Shown one piece after another: positions 35,158 through 43,420 of a stretch of 64,000 bases of DNA. The notes beneath the pieces are model-generated. The model did not search any database, was not told where the DNA came from, and worked only from the letters and a program-made list of their open reading frames with translations. The stretch spans positions 496,001 through 560,000 of the forward strand of contig NZ_WPIN01000002.1 of NCBI RefSeq assembly GCF_009754945.1, read 5' to 3'. The stretch is from Spirosoma arboris (GTDB lineage: Bacteria > Bacteroidota > Bacteroidia > Cytophagales > Spirosomataceae). The translations under genes and the position numbers were made by a program. Within the stretch, counting starts at the first letter, position 1, and each line of letters opens with the position of its first letter.

Positions 35158-35180
35158 CGTGGGCCAGAGGTCCACGCTAC
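35154..35180. terminator. Short bidirectional terminator DUF1080/PiT
   Basis: A 9-bp stem GTAGCGTGG (35154-35162) with CCACGCTAC (35172-35180) and a 9-nt loop. It includes the TAG of the DUF1080 gene. The GTAGCGTGG text matches the theme at 36723 and 27846. Confidence 0.65.
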
Positions 35181-35185
35181 TTATA

Positions 35186-36607
35186 CTATAAAATCCAGCG
35201 AAAGAAAATATAGAGTGTAAATGAGAGCAGTACAGAAACGGGTAATGTAAGTACCCAGGCGAGTGCAATGTTTCTGACTGTATCGGCCTGTAAATTTTTA
35301 ATGCCTTTGCTAGCGACCATACTTCCGGCAATACCTGACGACAGTACGTGCGTAGTACTAATTGGCAACTTCAACGCGGTACCAAGACCAATCATAGTAG
35401 CTGCAACCAATTCTGCCGACGCTCCCTGAGCATAGGTCAGGTGTTGTTTGCCAATTTTCTCCCCTACAGTCACAACAATCCGACGCCAGCCAATCATGGT
35501 ACCTAAACCTAACGAAACGGCGATCATTAGGATAACCCAGAAAGGTGCATAATCAGTAAAGCGACGCAAGCCACTCTCTTCGCTGAGACTTTTGCTTAAT
35601 ACAGCCAGTTGGCTCGAACTAAGATTAGCGCCTTCATCAGCCGTAATGTTTTTCATATTGCTGTTAATCAGCAATAAATCTTTCCGTACATCCAGGCGTT
35701 TTTCATTCGGAATTTTATTATCAACTAATGGACCGTTTACCAGTTTACTCAATTCCGTCAATTCAGAACGTGTACGAACCAGTCGTTCACGATTGGCAGG
35801 TGATAACTGATTTGAATCCAGCGTAGCAATCGTCTGTTCAATTCCGGTAATGTTTGCCTGCATCAGGCGTGGGTCGATGTCTGATTTAACCGCAAAATGA
35901 TAAGGTACAATCCCGATTAGAATGAGCATAATAAGCCCGACGCCTTTCTGTCCGTCGTTACTTCCGTGAAAGAAACTAACTAAAGAACAGGTGAGAATCA
36001 GAATACCACGAATCCAGGTTGGGGGTTCACTGTTTTTCTTAGGCTCTTTAAAAAGCGCCGTCTTTACCTCTTCGGATGATAGTCGACGTAAAACGAACAT
36101 CAGCACAATTGCTAAACTAAAACCCAGCAATGGCGATAATAACAGCGCTTCACCAGTTTCGATAGCTTTATCCCAGTTTACTGCGGCTCCGGATGTGTTT
36201 TCTGGTAGGGTTGAGAAAGCAAGTCCAACGCCTAAGATTGAGCCAATAAGTGTATGTGAGCTTGAGCTGGGAATGCCGAAATACCAGGTTCCCAAATTCC
36301 AGATGATGGCGCTAAGCAGCAAGGCCAGTACCATAGCTACGCTATGATATACGTTCTGGTCGACTAGCAATTCAACGGGGAGCAGATTTACAATACCCAT
36401 CGCAACACCAATACCTCCCAGTAGTACACCGGTGAAATTGCAAATCCCAGACCAGACAACAGCGACGGTTGGCTTTAGCGAATTGGTATAAATAACAGTT
36501 GCTACTGCATTGGCGGTATCGTGGAAACCATTAACGAATTCAAAGGCACAGGCAGCAAATAAGCTGATGAAGAGGAGGATAAAAACATCCGTTTCTAATC
36601 CAAACAT
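35186..36607 (-). CDS. Inorganic phosphate transporter, PiT family
   Basis: 473 residues from Met 36607 (MFGLETDVFILLF); a frame extension to 36679 has no membrane or family character. Conserved PiT motifs: GFHDTANAVATVIYTNSL at the first repeat, FHGSNDGQKGVGLI in the second, and a C-terminal GTALKLPISTTHVLSSGIAG. A large soluble loop of about 110 residues lies between the two halves (residues about 240-360), common in Bacteroidota PiT proteins. It moves phosphate with H+ or Na+ across the inner membrane. No PhoU-like gene is adjacent. Confidence 0.9.
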   Translation of the reverse strand: MFGLETDVFILLFISLFAACAFEFVNGFHDTANAVATVIYTNSLKPTVAVVWSGICNFTGVLLGGIGVAMGIVNLLPVELLVDQNVYHSVAMVLALLLSAIIWNLGTWYFGIPSSSSHTLIGSILGVGLAFSTLPENTSGAAVNWDKAIETGEALLLSPLLGFSLAIVLMFVLRRLSSEEVKTALFKEPKKNSEPPTWIRGILILTCSLVSFFHGSNDGQKGVGLIMLILIGIVPYHFAVKSDIDPRLMQANITGIEQTIATLDSNQLSPANRERLVRTRSELTELSKLVNGPLVDNKIPNEKRLDVRKDLLLINSNMKNITADEGANLSSSQLAVLSKSLSEESGLRRFTDYAPFWVILMIAVSLGLGTMIGWRRIVVTVGEKIGKQHLTYAQGASAELVAATMIGLGTALKLPISTTHVLSSGIAGSMVASKGIKNLQADTVRNIALAWVLTLPVSVLLSFTLYIFFRWIL

Positions 36608-36722
36608 AGGTGGGGTATCTTCTGTATACTGGGCAAACAGTAAGTCTGTAAGCCGATGATTGCCACAAAAGTAAGACAAACTGGGGAGAGCAGTATTACC
36701 AAATTGTTAAGGCAGGGAAGAT

Positions 36723-36800
36723 GTAACGCGGCTGGAAAGCCGCGCTCAGTTTAATATCCAATATGTATATGCTTACGTCGAGGGTTTCCACCTGCGTTAC
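36723..36800. repeat. Imperfect inverted repeat between PiT and rlmN (GTARCGYGG theme)
   Basis: GTAACGCGGCTGGAAA (36723-36738) and the complement of 36785-36800 differ at two positions. A nested hairpin (GCGGCTGGAAAGCCGC) lies in the left arm. The right arm overlaps the rlmN stop codon (36797-36799). Confidence 0.6.
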
Positions 36801-37843
36801 TTCTTCCCTGCCAACTGACCACAGGCGGCATCGATGTCTTTTCCCCGACTCCGTCGGACGTTCACCGTTACGCCTTTATTTTCCAGGTATCCGGCGAATT
36901 TATCCAGCGTTTGGGGGTCCGTATTTTTGAAGTTAGCCTCCGCGATGGGATTGTATTCAATGATATTAATTTTGGCAGGAACACGCTTTGTGAACTTCCA
37001 AAGCTCCTGGGCATCCTGCAACGTATCGTTGAAATTATAGAAGAGAATGTATTCGAACGTAATGCGCGTGCCCGTTTTCTTATAAAAATACCCTAGTGCA
37101 TCACCCAAAGCTTCGAGCGTATTGCTTTCGTTGATAGGCATAATCTGATCGCGCTTTAGGTCGTTGGCCGCGTGGAGCGATAGCGCAAGATTAAACTTCA
37201 CGGCATCATCGCCAAGTTGACGAATCATCTTGGCAATCCCCGCCGTTGAAACGGTAATCCGCTTCGGCGACATGCCTAAGCCATCCGCAGACGTAATCCG
37301 ATCAACGGATTCGAGTACGTTTTTGTAATTCAGCAAGGGTTCTCCCATGCCCATGTACACGATATTCGAGAGCGGCACATCGTAGTTTTCCTTTGCCTGC
37401 CGATCAATAGCCACGACCTGATCGTAGATTTCAGCCGCATCCAGATTCCGTTTGCGATCCATGTAGCCTGTAGCGCAAAATTTGCAGGTGAGTGAGCAAC
37501 CAACCTGACTCGATACGCAAGCCGTCATGCGATCCGTGTCGTCAGAGCGTAAGGCTGGAATTAGAACTCCTTCTACCAGATTGCCATCAAACAGTTTAAA
37601 CGACGATTTAATTGTGCCATCGCTGCTGCGTTGTTGTTGATCAACAGTCAGTGGGCGAATCTCAAAGTTAGTATTCAGCAACTCCCGAGTCGACAACGAT
37701 AAATTCGTCATCTGCTCGAACGAAAGTGCCGATTTTTTCCAGAGCCATTCATGCACCTGCTTGGCTCGAAATCCCTGTTCGCCGTTTTTCGAAAACCAGT
37801 CTTTTAACTGAACAGCGGTCAGTTTACGGATGTCTTGTTTCAT
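36797..37843 (-). CDS. rlmN: 23S rRNA/tRNA adenine-C2 methyltransferase RlmN
   Basis: 348 residues from Met 37843 (MKQDIRKLTAVQLKDWF); an extension to 37894 runs through an inverted repeat. Radical-SAM cluster Cys 116, 120 and 123 (CSLTCKFC), then ATGYMDRKR, and the SAM-binding GMGEPLLNYKNV. The C-terminal Cys of RlmN is present in IDAACGQLAGKK. It methylates A2503 of 23S rRNA and A37 of some tRNAs. It lies downstream of cvpA on the same strand. Confidence 0.95.
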   Translation of the reverse strand: MKQDIRKLTAVQLKDWFSKNGEQGFRAKQVHEWLWKKSALSFEQMTNLSLSTRELLNTNFEIRPLTVDQQQRSSDGTIKSSFKLFDGNLVEGVLIPALRSDDTDRMTACVSSQVGCSLTCKFCATGYMDRKRNLDAAEIYDQVVAIDRQAKENYDVPLSNIVYMGMGEPLLNYKNVLESVDRITSADGLGMSPKRITVSTAGIAKMIRQLGDDAVKFNLALSLHAANDLKRDQIMPINESNTLEALGDALGYFYKKTGTRITFEYILFYNFNDTLQDAQELWKFTKRVPAKINIIEYNPIAEANFKNTDPQTLDKFAGYLENKGVTVNVRRSRGKDIDAACGQLAGKK

Positions 37844-37856
37844 GTCAAAGATTGCA

Positions 37857-37903
37857 AGAGCGAAAGAATGAAAGCAGTAAAGCCACTCATTCATTCACTC
37901 TTT
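37857..37903. repeat. Inverted repeat in the cvpA/rlmN spacer (purine-rich theme)
   Basis: AGAGCGAAAGAATGAAAG (37857-37874) pairs imperfectly with the complement of 37886-37903 (CTTTCACTC-type words). It spans the only space between the genes and includes the cvpA stop codon (37891-37893). Confidence 0.65.
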
Positions 37904-38427
37904 ATGTTATCTGCCCGCCATTTTTTCCCAGCTTCCAGACCTTTCGGTACCCAAACAGCGGCTTTATCCATCACTTTTGGAGCAATAGGCCGTATGTAAG
38001 GATACAAAAACGCAGTTTCTGTTTGGCGAGGAGGCATTTTTACGCCCATATGGGTTAACAACCAAAGGATAACACTAATTCCAAAGACCCATGTAAAAAG
38101 GCCAACAGTAGCACCTGCTACGCTATCGAACGTTCCTAATAGTGAGTATTTTAGCGATCGCCGGATGGCTAATCCCATCTGATTGATCATAAGAACCGTT
38201 GGAAAGAAAATCACAGAGAAGCCCAGCCACGGCAGAATTTTCCGGGCAATCTCCCGACTGATGTATGGACTGAGCAAGTCGATCCCAAAGGCCAGAAATT
38301 TAAAACCGACAATCATGGCAACCACAAACGCAATGACCGCAACGATCTCCACCAGAAGACCTTTGCGGTATCCGTTAAAAGCTCCCCAGGCAAGGGGAAT
38401 GAGCATGAGTATGTCGAGCGTGTTCAA
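37891..38427 (-). CDS. CvpA family membrane protein
   Basis: 178 residues with four hydrophobic helices (MNTLDILMLIPLAWGAFNGY; IVAVIAFVVAMIVGFKFLA; WVFGISVILWLLTHMG). The N-terminal motif LIPLAWGAFNGYRKGLL is typical of CvpA, linked to colicin V production and to envelope or biofilm traits. It is transcribed ahead of rlmN and behind a YqeY gene; two purine-rich inverted repeats bracket it. Confidence 0.85.
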   Translation of the reverse strand: MNTLDILMLIPLAWGAFNGYRKGLLVEIVAVIAFVVAMIVGFKFLAFGIDLLSPYISREIARKILPWLGFSVIFFPTVLMINQMGLAIRRSLKYSLLGTFDSVAGATVGLFTWVFGISVILWLLTHMGVKMPPRQTETAFLYPYIRPIAPKVMDKAAVWVPKGLEAGKKWRADNIKSE

Positions 38428-38431
38428 AGCG

Positions 38432-38504
38432 CGAAAGAGTGAATGTGCGAAAGAGCGATTGAATGATTCGCGACTTTTCGCTCTTTCACTCTTTTGCTCT
38501 TTCG
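38432..38504. repeat. Inverted repeat in the yqeY/cvpA spacer (purine-rich theme)
   Basis: CGAAAGAGTGAATGTGCGAA... (38432-38457) pairs with the complement of 38479-38504 with about five mismatches in 26. It fills the 78-nt spacer between two co-directional genes. Confidence 0.75.
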
Positions 38505-38505
38505 T

Positions 38506-38955
38506 TTATGATAATAGTTGTTTTGCCATGGCCGAAATAGCTTTCCCATCGGTTTGGCCAGCTAGTTCTTTGGTGGCCACGCCCATCACTTTGCCTATGT
38601 CTGACGGAACTGATGCGCCAATACGGGCCATGATAGCCTGTAGTTTCTCTTTCAATTCGGTTTCTGACAGTTGCTTAGGCAGATATTGCTCAATAACGGC
38701 AATTTCGGCTTCTTCCACGGCCAGCAGATCAGCGCGATTTTGTTGACGGTAGATGTCGGCGGAATCTTTCCGCTGCTTCACAGCTTTGGTCAGAATCTTG
38801 GTTTCGTCTTCGGGTTTAAGATCACCGGATTGGCCTTCTTTAGTTTCTTCGAGCAGAATCATTGACTTCACCGCCCGTAAGGCGCGAAGTTTGTCCTGAT
38901 CTTTAGCCAGCATAGCCTGTTTTATATCGGCGTCAATTTGTTGTTTTAAGGCCAT
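38506..38955 (-). CDS. GatB/YqeY domain protein
   Basis: 149 residues. All-helical YqeY fold: ALKQQIDADIKQAMLAKDQ, LKPEDETKILTKAVKQRKDS, IEQYLPKQLSETELKEKL and SDIGKVMGVATKELAGQTDG. The YqeY group resembles the tail domain of GatB, which helps tRNA-dependent amidation, but free-standing YqeY has no proven role. It starts an inferred three-gene minus-strand run with cvpA and rlmN. Confidence 0.9.
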   Translation of the reverse strand: MALKQQIDADIKQAMLAKDQDKLRALRAVKSMILLEETKEGQSGDLKPEDETKILTKAVKQRKDSADIYRQQNRADLLAVEEAEIAVIEQYLPKQLSETELKEKLQAIMARIGASVPSDIGKVMGVATKELAGQTDGKAISAMAKQLLS

Positions 38956-38960
38956 CTTTC

Positions 38961-39075
38961 AATGATGAATTATGAATGATAAATGATGAATATTGGTAAA
39001 ACGAACCAACTACCATTGAGCAAAGTTAACAAAACCATATACGGTTTATCATTCATCATTTATAATTCATCATTC
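38961..39075. repeat. 30-bp inverted repeat in a divergent promoter region (TGATGAATTATGAATGA theme)
   Basis: The left arm 38961-38991 (AATGATGAATTATGAATGAT...) pairs with the right arm 39046-39075 with few mismatches. It lies between divergent yqeY and pdxJ, so it is not a simple gene-end terminator. The pdxJ frame can be extended upstream through it to 38983, but the GTG at 39082 just after it is the better start. Confidence 0.75.
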
Positions 39076-39081
39076 CTAACC

Positions 39082-39834
39082 GTGACTAGATTAAGCGTCA
39101 ATATCAACAAAATTGCCACTATCCGAAATGCGCGGGGTGGCAACAATCCCGATCTCGTAAGAGTCGCCCTTGATTGTGAGCGTTTTGGGGCACAGGGCAT
39201 CACGGTTCACCCTCGGCCCGATGAACGACACATTCGTTATCAGGATGTTCTGGACCTCCACGAAGTCGTGACGACCGAATTCAATATTGAAGGGAACCCC
39301 GACGAGCGGTTTATCGAATTAGTGAAGCGAGTTAAGCCAGCCCAGGTGACACTCGTTCCCGATGCGCCCGACGCTATTACGTCCAATGCGGGTTGGGACA
39401 CAATTCGTCATGCCGATCACCTCCGATACTTAATCGATACGTTCAAGGCCGATGGTATTCGCGTTTCCATTTTCGTGGATGCGGATGAACGCATGGTAGA
39501 AGGTGCCAAAGCCGTTGGTACCGATCGCATAGAATTATATACTGAACCCTATGCGACGCACTACGCTGAAAATCGGGAAGCGGCTGTGGCTCCCTTTGTT
39601 ATGGCAGCCAAACGGGCCAATGAATTAGGGTTAGGTCTGAATGCTGGTCACGATTTGAGTTTAGAAAATCTTCGTTATTTCGATCAGCAAGTTCCTGATT
39701 TAGAAGAAGTTTCCATTGGTCACGCGCTTATTTGTGATGCGCTTTATTTTGGACTGGAGAATACGATTCAAATGTATCTGCGCTGTCTGAACCGCACGGG
39801 CGGCCCCGCGGGATTTAACAGATTAAAGGATTAA
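39082..39834 (+). CDS. pdxJ: Pyridoxine 5'-phosphate synthase
   Basis: 250 residues from GTG at 39082 (start of [19 protein letters not shown]); an ATG at 38983 would add a repeat-derived tail. It condenses 1-deoxy-D-xylulose 5-phosphate with 1-amino-acetone-3-phosphate in vitamin B6 synthesis. Conserved regions: [58 protein letters not shown] and [20 protein letters not shown]. The last about 14 residues ([14 protein letters not shown]) are encoded by the left arm of the repeat at 39791 and look like a non-native tail. Confidence 0.92.
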   Translation: MTRLSVNINKIATIRNARGGNNPDLVRVALDCERFGAQGITVHPRPDERHIRYQDVLDLHEVVTTEFNIEGNPDERFIELVKRVKPAQVTLVPDAPDAITSNAGWDTIRHADHLRYLIDTFKADGIRVSIFVDADERMVEGAKAVGTDRIELYTEPYATHYAENREAAVAPFVMAAKRANELGLGLNAGHDLSLENLRYFDQQVPDLEEVSIGHALICDALYFGLENTIQMYLRCLNRTGGPAGFNRLKD

Positions 39835-39900
39835 TCTGATTTTGCTTTCCATATAAGCGAATAACAAAATCCTGAAAATCTATAAATCTGATAAATCCCG
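39785..39900. repeat. Long inverted repeat between pdxJ and mnmH (CGGGATTT theme)
   Basis: Arms 39809-39844 and 39865-39900 pair over 36 nt with about nine mismatches. A GC-rich cap (39791-39812) is nearly identical to the one at 15878-15900. The left arm is inside the pdxJ reading frame and contains its TAA; the right arm ends 5 nt before the mnmH ATG. Confidence 0.8.
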
Positions 39901-39904
39901 GTCT

Positions 39905-40975
39905 ATGGTCCACCAGTTGCCCGTTGCCGCTTTTCTAGAAAAAGCACAAAATTTACCCGTCATTGATGTTCGGTCGCCGGGAGAGTATGACCGTGCGCAT
40001 ATTCCCGGCGCAGTGAACATACCCTTGTTCGACAATGACGAGCGGGCACTAGTCGGAACAAAATACAAGCATGCGGGGAAAGATGCGGCTGTTTTACTGG
40101 GACTTAGCCTAGTGGGACCTAAACTTGCTGGCTTTGTCAAGCAATCGAAAAAACTTAATCCTGCTAATAAAGAAGTATTGGTGCATTGCTGGCGAGGGGG
40201 TATGCGCAGTGGCTCATTTGCCTGGCTATTAGATACCGCTGGTCTAACGGCATCAACACTCGTGGGCGGCTACAAAGCCTATCGCAACGCCGTACTGGCA
40301 GCTTTTGCCGAATCCCGAAATCTTATCATTCTGGGGGGTAAAACAGGGAGTGGCAAAACAGATATTCTGAAAGAGTTGGCTCGTCAGGGTGAGCAAATCA
40401 TTGATCTTGAAGGACTGGTAAACCACAAAGGTTCTTCATATGGTGCCATCGGTCAGCGCTCGCAACCTACTACAGAGCAGTTCGAGAACCTGCTTTTCCA
40501 GGCATTGCAACTATTGGATTCTGGTCGTAGAATCTGGCTTGAGGACGAGAATCGTAGTATTGGCTCCTGTTTCGTTCCGATGGCTCTCTGGCAACAGATG
40601 CGGGCTGCTCCCATCTTGTTCATTGATTTGCCCAAAGAAAAACGCATCAATCGTCTGGTAGCGGAATATGCTGGTATTGATCACGAATTGCTCGTTGAAG
40701 CAACAGAACGAATCCGTAAACGACTCGGCGGGAAAGTGACAAAAGATGCGCTTGAGGCCCTGACGCATCAAGACTATGCAACTGTCGCTGATGTTACGTT
40801 AAACTATTACGATAAAGCGTACTTACATGGCCTTTCACAACGTGATACAGCCAGTGTTCATACAATAGTTATTCAGGAGGATAACCCTGCACAGACTGCC
40901 CAACGATTAATTGAGTGGGCAGACGAGTCTGGCGCAACTGGCGCTAGCAACCCAATCAAGATTTCTTCTTTTTAA
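39905..40975 (+). CDS. mnmH: tRNA 2-selenouridine(34) synthase MnmH (SelU)
   Basis: 356 residues. An N-terminal rhodanese domain with the active Cys 95 in LVHCWRGGMRSGSFAWLL; a P-loop domain with LGGKTGSGKTDIL; SLEDENRSIGSCFVP-type segment (LEDENRSIGSCFVPMALW). It replaces sulfur by selenium at the wobble 2-thiouridine of some tRNAs, via geranyl intermediates, and needs selenophosphate from SelD, which is not in the window. It is downstream of pdxJ on the same strand. Its 3' end overlaps the convergent gene by 20 nt. Confidence 0.92.
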   Translation: MVHQLPVAAFLEKAQNLPVIDVRSPGEYDRAHIPGAVNIPLFDNDERALVGTKYKHAGKDAAVLLGLSLVGPKLAGFVKQSKKLNPANKEVLVHCWRGGMRSGSFAWLLDTAGLTASTLVGGYKAYRNAVLAAFAESRNLIILGGKTGSGKTDILKELARQGEQIIDLEGLVNHKGSSYGAIGQRSQPTTEQFENLLFQALQLLDSGRRIWLEDENRSIGSCFVPMALWQQMRAAPILFIDLPKEKRINRLVAEYAGIDHELLVEATERIRKRLGGKVTKDALEALTHQDYATVADVTLNYYDKAYLHGLSQRDTASVHTIVIQEDNPAQTAQRLIEWADESGATGASNPIKISSF

Positions 40976-41546
40976 CGCTTGAATTCATTCGGCGAACAAC
41001 TTCCCGTTTTTGAAAGCCTAGATGCCAGACTGCAAAAGGCGTTTCCTGATTGCCAAAGCAAGCTCTGCAAATTGGGCTATTTCCTGGAACAACCGAATTA
41101 TAAACTAAAAGTGTATCGTTGATCTTCTGAATATTGGAAATGGGCGATTGTTTCTGTTTGACACTGTAGAGGTAAGCATCCAAAATATCTCGTTCTTTAA
41201 TATTTAAGGTCATATTTTGGATATCAGGTTCACCTAACAAACGAATATCCACATCATACCGCTCCGCAATCGCTTTTGCGCGAGGTAAGTTTTTTAATCG
41301 ACAAAGTTTAGCTCGTTCGACAGGATTAGTCGTTTTCTGAAGTTGAACGGTGAGTTCTTTCTCCATTACGGTGCTGATCTTACCACCCAGCTCATCTACC
41401 GTTTCAATAATATCAGCATTCGTGATTCGCTTGATTTTCGAATCGGCCATCTCTGCCTTTAGTTCATTAGTGTAATGAACCCGCTCTGGGTTACAGGCTA
41501 TTAGTGAGCTGGTTAGCAGGAAAGACAGAAGCAAAGGGCGTATCAT
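40956..41546 (-). CDS. DUF3365/Tll0287-like lipoprotein with a CxxCF motif
   Basis: 196 residues from Met 41546 (MIRPLLLSFLLTSSLIAC, lipobox), with possible extension to 41579. The body has the pattern of DUF3365 haem-associated sensor domains (CRLKNLPRAKAIAERYDVDI; DAYLYSVKQKQSPI) but the expected haem-binding CxxCH reads CRACF, so haem attachment is doubtful. The family is often fused to histidine kinases; here it stands alone. Convergent with mnmH, with 20 nt overlap. Confidence 0.7.
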   Translation of the reverse strand: MIRPLLLSFLLTSSLIACNPERVHYTNELKAEMADSKIKRITNADIIETVDELGGKISTVMEKELTVQLQKTTNPVERAKLCRLKNLPRAKAIAERYDVDIRLLGEPDIQNMTLNIKERDILDAYLYSVKQKQSPISNIQKINDTLLVYNSVVPGNSPICRACFGNQETPFAVWHLGFQKREVVRRMNSSVKKKKS

Positions 41547-41752
41547 AAATAGGAACTTAATGCGATTACGTTTCGTCATTTATCAGGAAAACCATTCGAT
41601 CGGCAGCTTGGTTGCAATCAAGGACCACAAAGCAGAATTGCCAGGATGCCGGACCATCGGAGTGCCGAACCACGGGATTTTCGTAATTTTGTATTTCTTA
41701 ATTGTCACATCCTCTTGTTGTTCCGCTGGAATGACAAATAAAGTTATAACTC

Positions 41753-42826
41753 ATGCTTGACCAGTTAGAAGCCATTCGTGAACGCTTCAACGAAGTAGCT
41801 CAACAAATTGTGCAACCCGAAGCCGTTTCTGACCAGAAGCGGTTCATGAAGCTCAGTAAGGAGTACAAAGATTTAGAAAAGATCGTTGTGCAGTATCAGG
41901 CTTATACCCAACTGCTCGAAGAGATCGAAAATGCAAAGAAAATCATCGCTACTGAAAAGGACGAAGATTTTCGGGAAATGGCTAAGGGAGAATTAGACGA
42001 ACTGCTGCCTCGTCGGGACACTTTGGAGGAAACACTCAAAGAGATGTTGATGCCGAAAGATCCGAATGACAGCAAAAACGTCATTCTTGAAATTCGTGGT
42101 GGTACCGGCGGTGACGAAGCGGCCATTTTTGCGGGCGATATTTTCCGGATGTATCAACGCTTCTGTGAGAAAATGGGCTGGAAAATGTCGCTGGTGGATT
42201 ATACCGAAGGAACATCGGGCGGCTATAAAGAAATAATTACCGAGATCGAAGGCGAAGATGTGTACGGAAAACTGAAGTTCGAGTCAGGTGTACACCGCGT
42301 ACAGCGCGTACCTGCAACTGAAACGCAGGGCCGTATTCACACCTCAGCTGCTAGTGTGGCCGTCCTACCCGAAGCGGAAGAAGTTGACGTGGAGATCAAT
42401 ATGAACGACATCCGTAAAGATACCTTTTGTTCGTCGGGAGCGGGTGGCCAGTCGGTAAACACGACTTACTCAGCGGTACGTTTGACGCACATTCCAACTG
42501 GCTTAGTCGTACAATGTCAGGACGAGCGCTCACAGTTGAAGAATTTTGATAAAGCGCTGACTGTATTGCGGTCGCGGCTTTACGAAATCGAATTACAGAA
42601 ACACAACGATGCCATTGCTTCACAACGCAAAACAATGGTTGGTAGTGGCGACCGATCCGACAAAATCCGGACATATAACTATCCCCAAAGCCGCGTAACT
42701 GATCACCGCATTGGCCTGACGGTTTATAACCTCCCCGCCGTAATGGACGGTGGTATCGGTGACTTCATCGAACAATTACGTATTGCAGAAAATGCTGAAC
42801 GGTTGAAGGAAGGAGCGACTGTATAA
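41753..42826 (+). CDS. prfA: Peptide chain release factor 1
   Basis: 357 residues. Release-factor motifs: PxT-type region RVPATETQGRIHTSAASV, the catalytic GGQ in SSGAGGQSVNTTYSAVRLTH, EIRGGTGGDEAAIFAGD, and SQRKTMVGSGDRSDKIRTYN. It releases the peptide at UAA and UAG. Start MLDQLEAIRERFNEV is standard. It is followed by a 31-bp perfect inverted repeat. Confidence 0.97.
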   Translation: MLDQLEAIRERFNEVAQQIVQPEAVSDQKRFMKLSKEYKDLEKIVVQYQAYTQLLEEIENAKKIIATEKDEDFREMAKGELDELLPRRDTLEETLKEMLMPKDPNDSKNVILEIRGGTGGDEAAIFAGDIFRMYQRFCEKMGWKMSLVDYTEGTSGGYKEIITEIEGEDVYGKLKFESGVHRVQRVPATETQGRIHTSAASVAVLPEAEEVDVEINMNDIRKDTFCSSGAGGQSVNTTYSAVRLTHIPTGLVVQCQDERSQLKNFDKALTVLRSRLYEIELQKHNDAIASQRKTMVGSGDRSDKIRTYNYPQSRVTDHRIGLTVYNLPAVMDGGIGDFIEQLRIAENAERLKEGATV

Positions 42827-42835
42827 GGCAAGGCA

Positions 42836-42900
42836 CTAATGTAAACAGGGTCAGGGCCGAAAATTGGATCAATTTTCGGCCCTGACCCTGTTTACATTAG
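42836..42900. terminator. Perfect 31-bp inverted repeat, bidirectional terminator
   Basis: CTAATGTAAACAGGGTCAGG... (42836-42866) with its exact complement at 42870-42900 and a 3-nt loop. It is 9 nt past the prfA stop and holds the TAA (42897-42899) of the convergent parvulin gene. A near-perfect 65-nt palindrome is unusually long for a terminator. Confidence 0.85.
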
Positions 42901-43316
42901 TCGTTTACTTTCAACAATATGTGTCTAACTAAGACCTCTCCTTCTTTCTTATCCAGGAGTTGCACAATATGATAGCCAAATTCAGTTTTGAAGGGCTTCG
43001 AAAATTGTGCTTTAGTAATACCATCGACTGTCTTGCTAAAAACAGGTACGAATTGATCCAGCTTTTGCCAGCCCAGATTTCCGCCACTAGTGTAGGAGCC
43101 GTAATCCTGCGAGTACTGTTGAGCTAACTTATCAAATGCATACCCGGCCCGTAACTTTTGATAGAGTAGGTTGATTTCTTTCTTACCCGTTAACTTGTCA
43201 TAGTGGACTTTATTGTTGGTTTCTGGAAATGGCTGTCCAGAGGAAAATAGGATTGATGGACAAATGACAGACGCAACGACAACCAGTAGAATGAGAGAAA
43301 AGGAATAGAGCTTCAT
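42897..43316 (-). CDS. Secreted parvulin-type peptidyl-prolyl isomerase fragment
   Basis: 139 residues from Met 43316 (extension to 43337). A signal peptide (LILLVVVASVICPSILF) is followed by a PpiC-like stretch (LYQKLRAGYAFDKLAQQYSQ; SGGNLGWQKLDQFVPVFSKT; FSKPFKTEFGYHIVQLLDKK). The usual first strand (xRHILxK) is missing at the front but appears at the very end (VLVRHILLKVND). This is either a fragment of a two-domain SurA-like protein or a circularly permuted parvulin. Its stop lies in the palindrome at 42836-42900, which may have created the shortened end. Confidence 0.7.
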   Translation of the reverse strand: MKLYSFSLILLVVVASVICPSILFSSGQPFPETNNKVHYDKLTGKKEINLLYQKLRAGYAFDKLAQQYSQDYGSYTSGGNLGWQKLDQFVPVFSKTVDGITKAQFSKPFKTEFGYHIVQLLDKKEGEVLVRHILLKVND

Positions 43317-43420
43317 ACATGTAGCTGTTTTAGACAAAGACTCTCAAAGAACCTACTCCGTTGGAAAAGTAAAATCCTATTCTTATGGTCCAGCGCCATA
43401 ATTAATTAAACTACAGTATC

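Noticed and set aside
36608..36679. N-terminal extension of the PiT transporter
   Set aside because: No membrane or family character; Met 36607 starts the conserved part.
38983..39081. N-terminal extension of PdxJ from an ATG in the repeat
   Set aside because: Encoded by the inverted repeat, without PdxJ similarity; the GTG at 39082 fits the family start.
41580..41752. Possible half-copy of the CGGGATTT element upstream of prfA
   Set aside because: Only one arm-like string (around 41668-41690) and no matching right arm; kept as a side note, not a feature.
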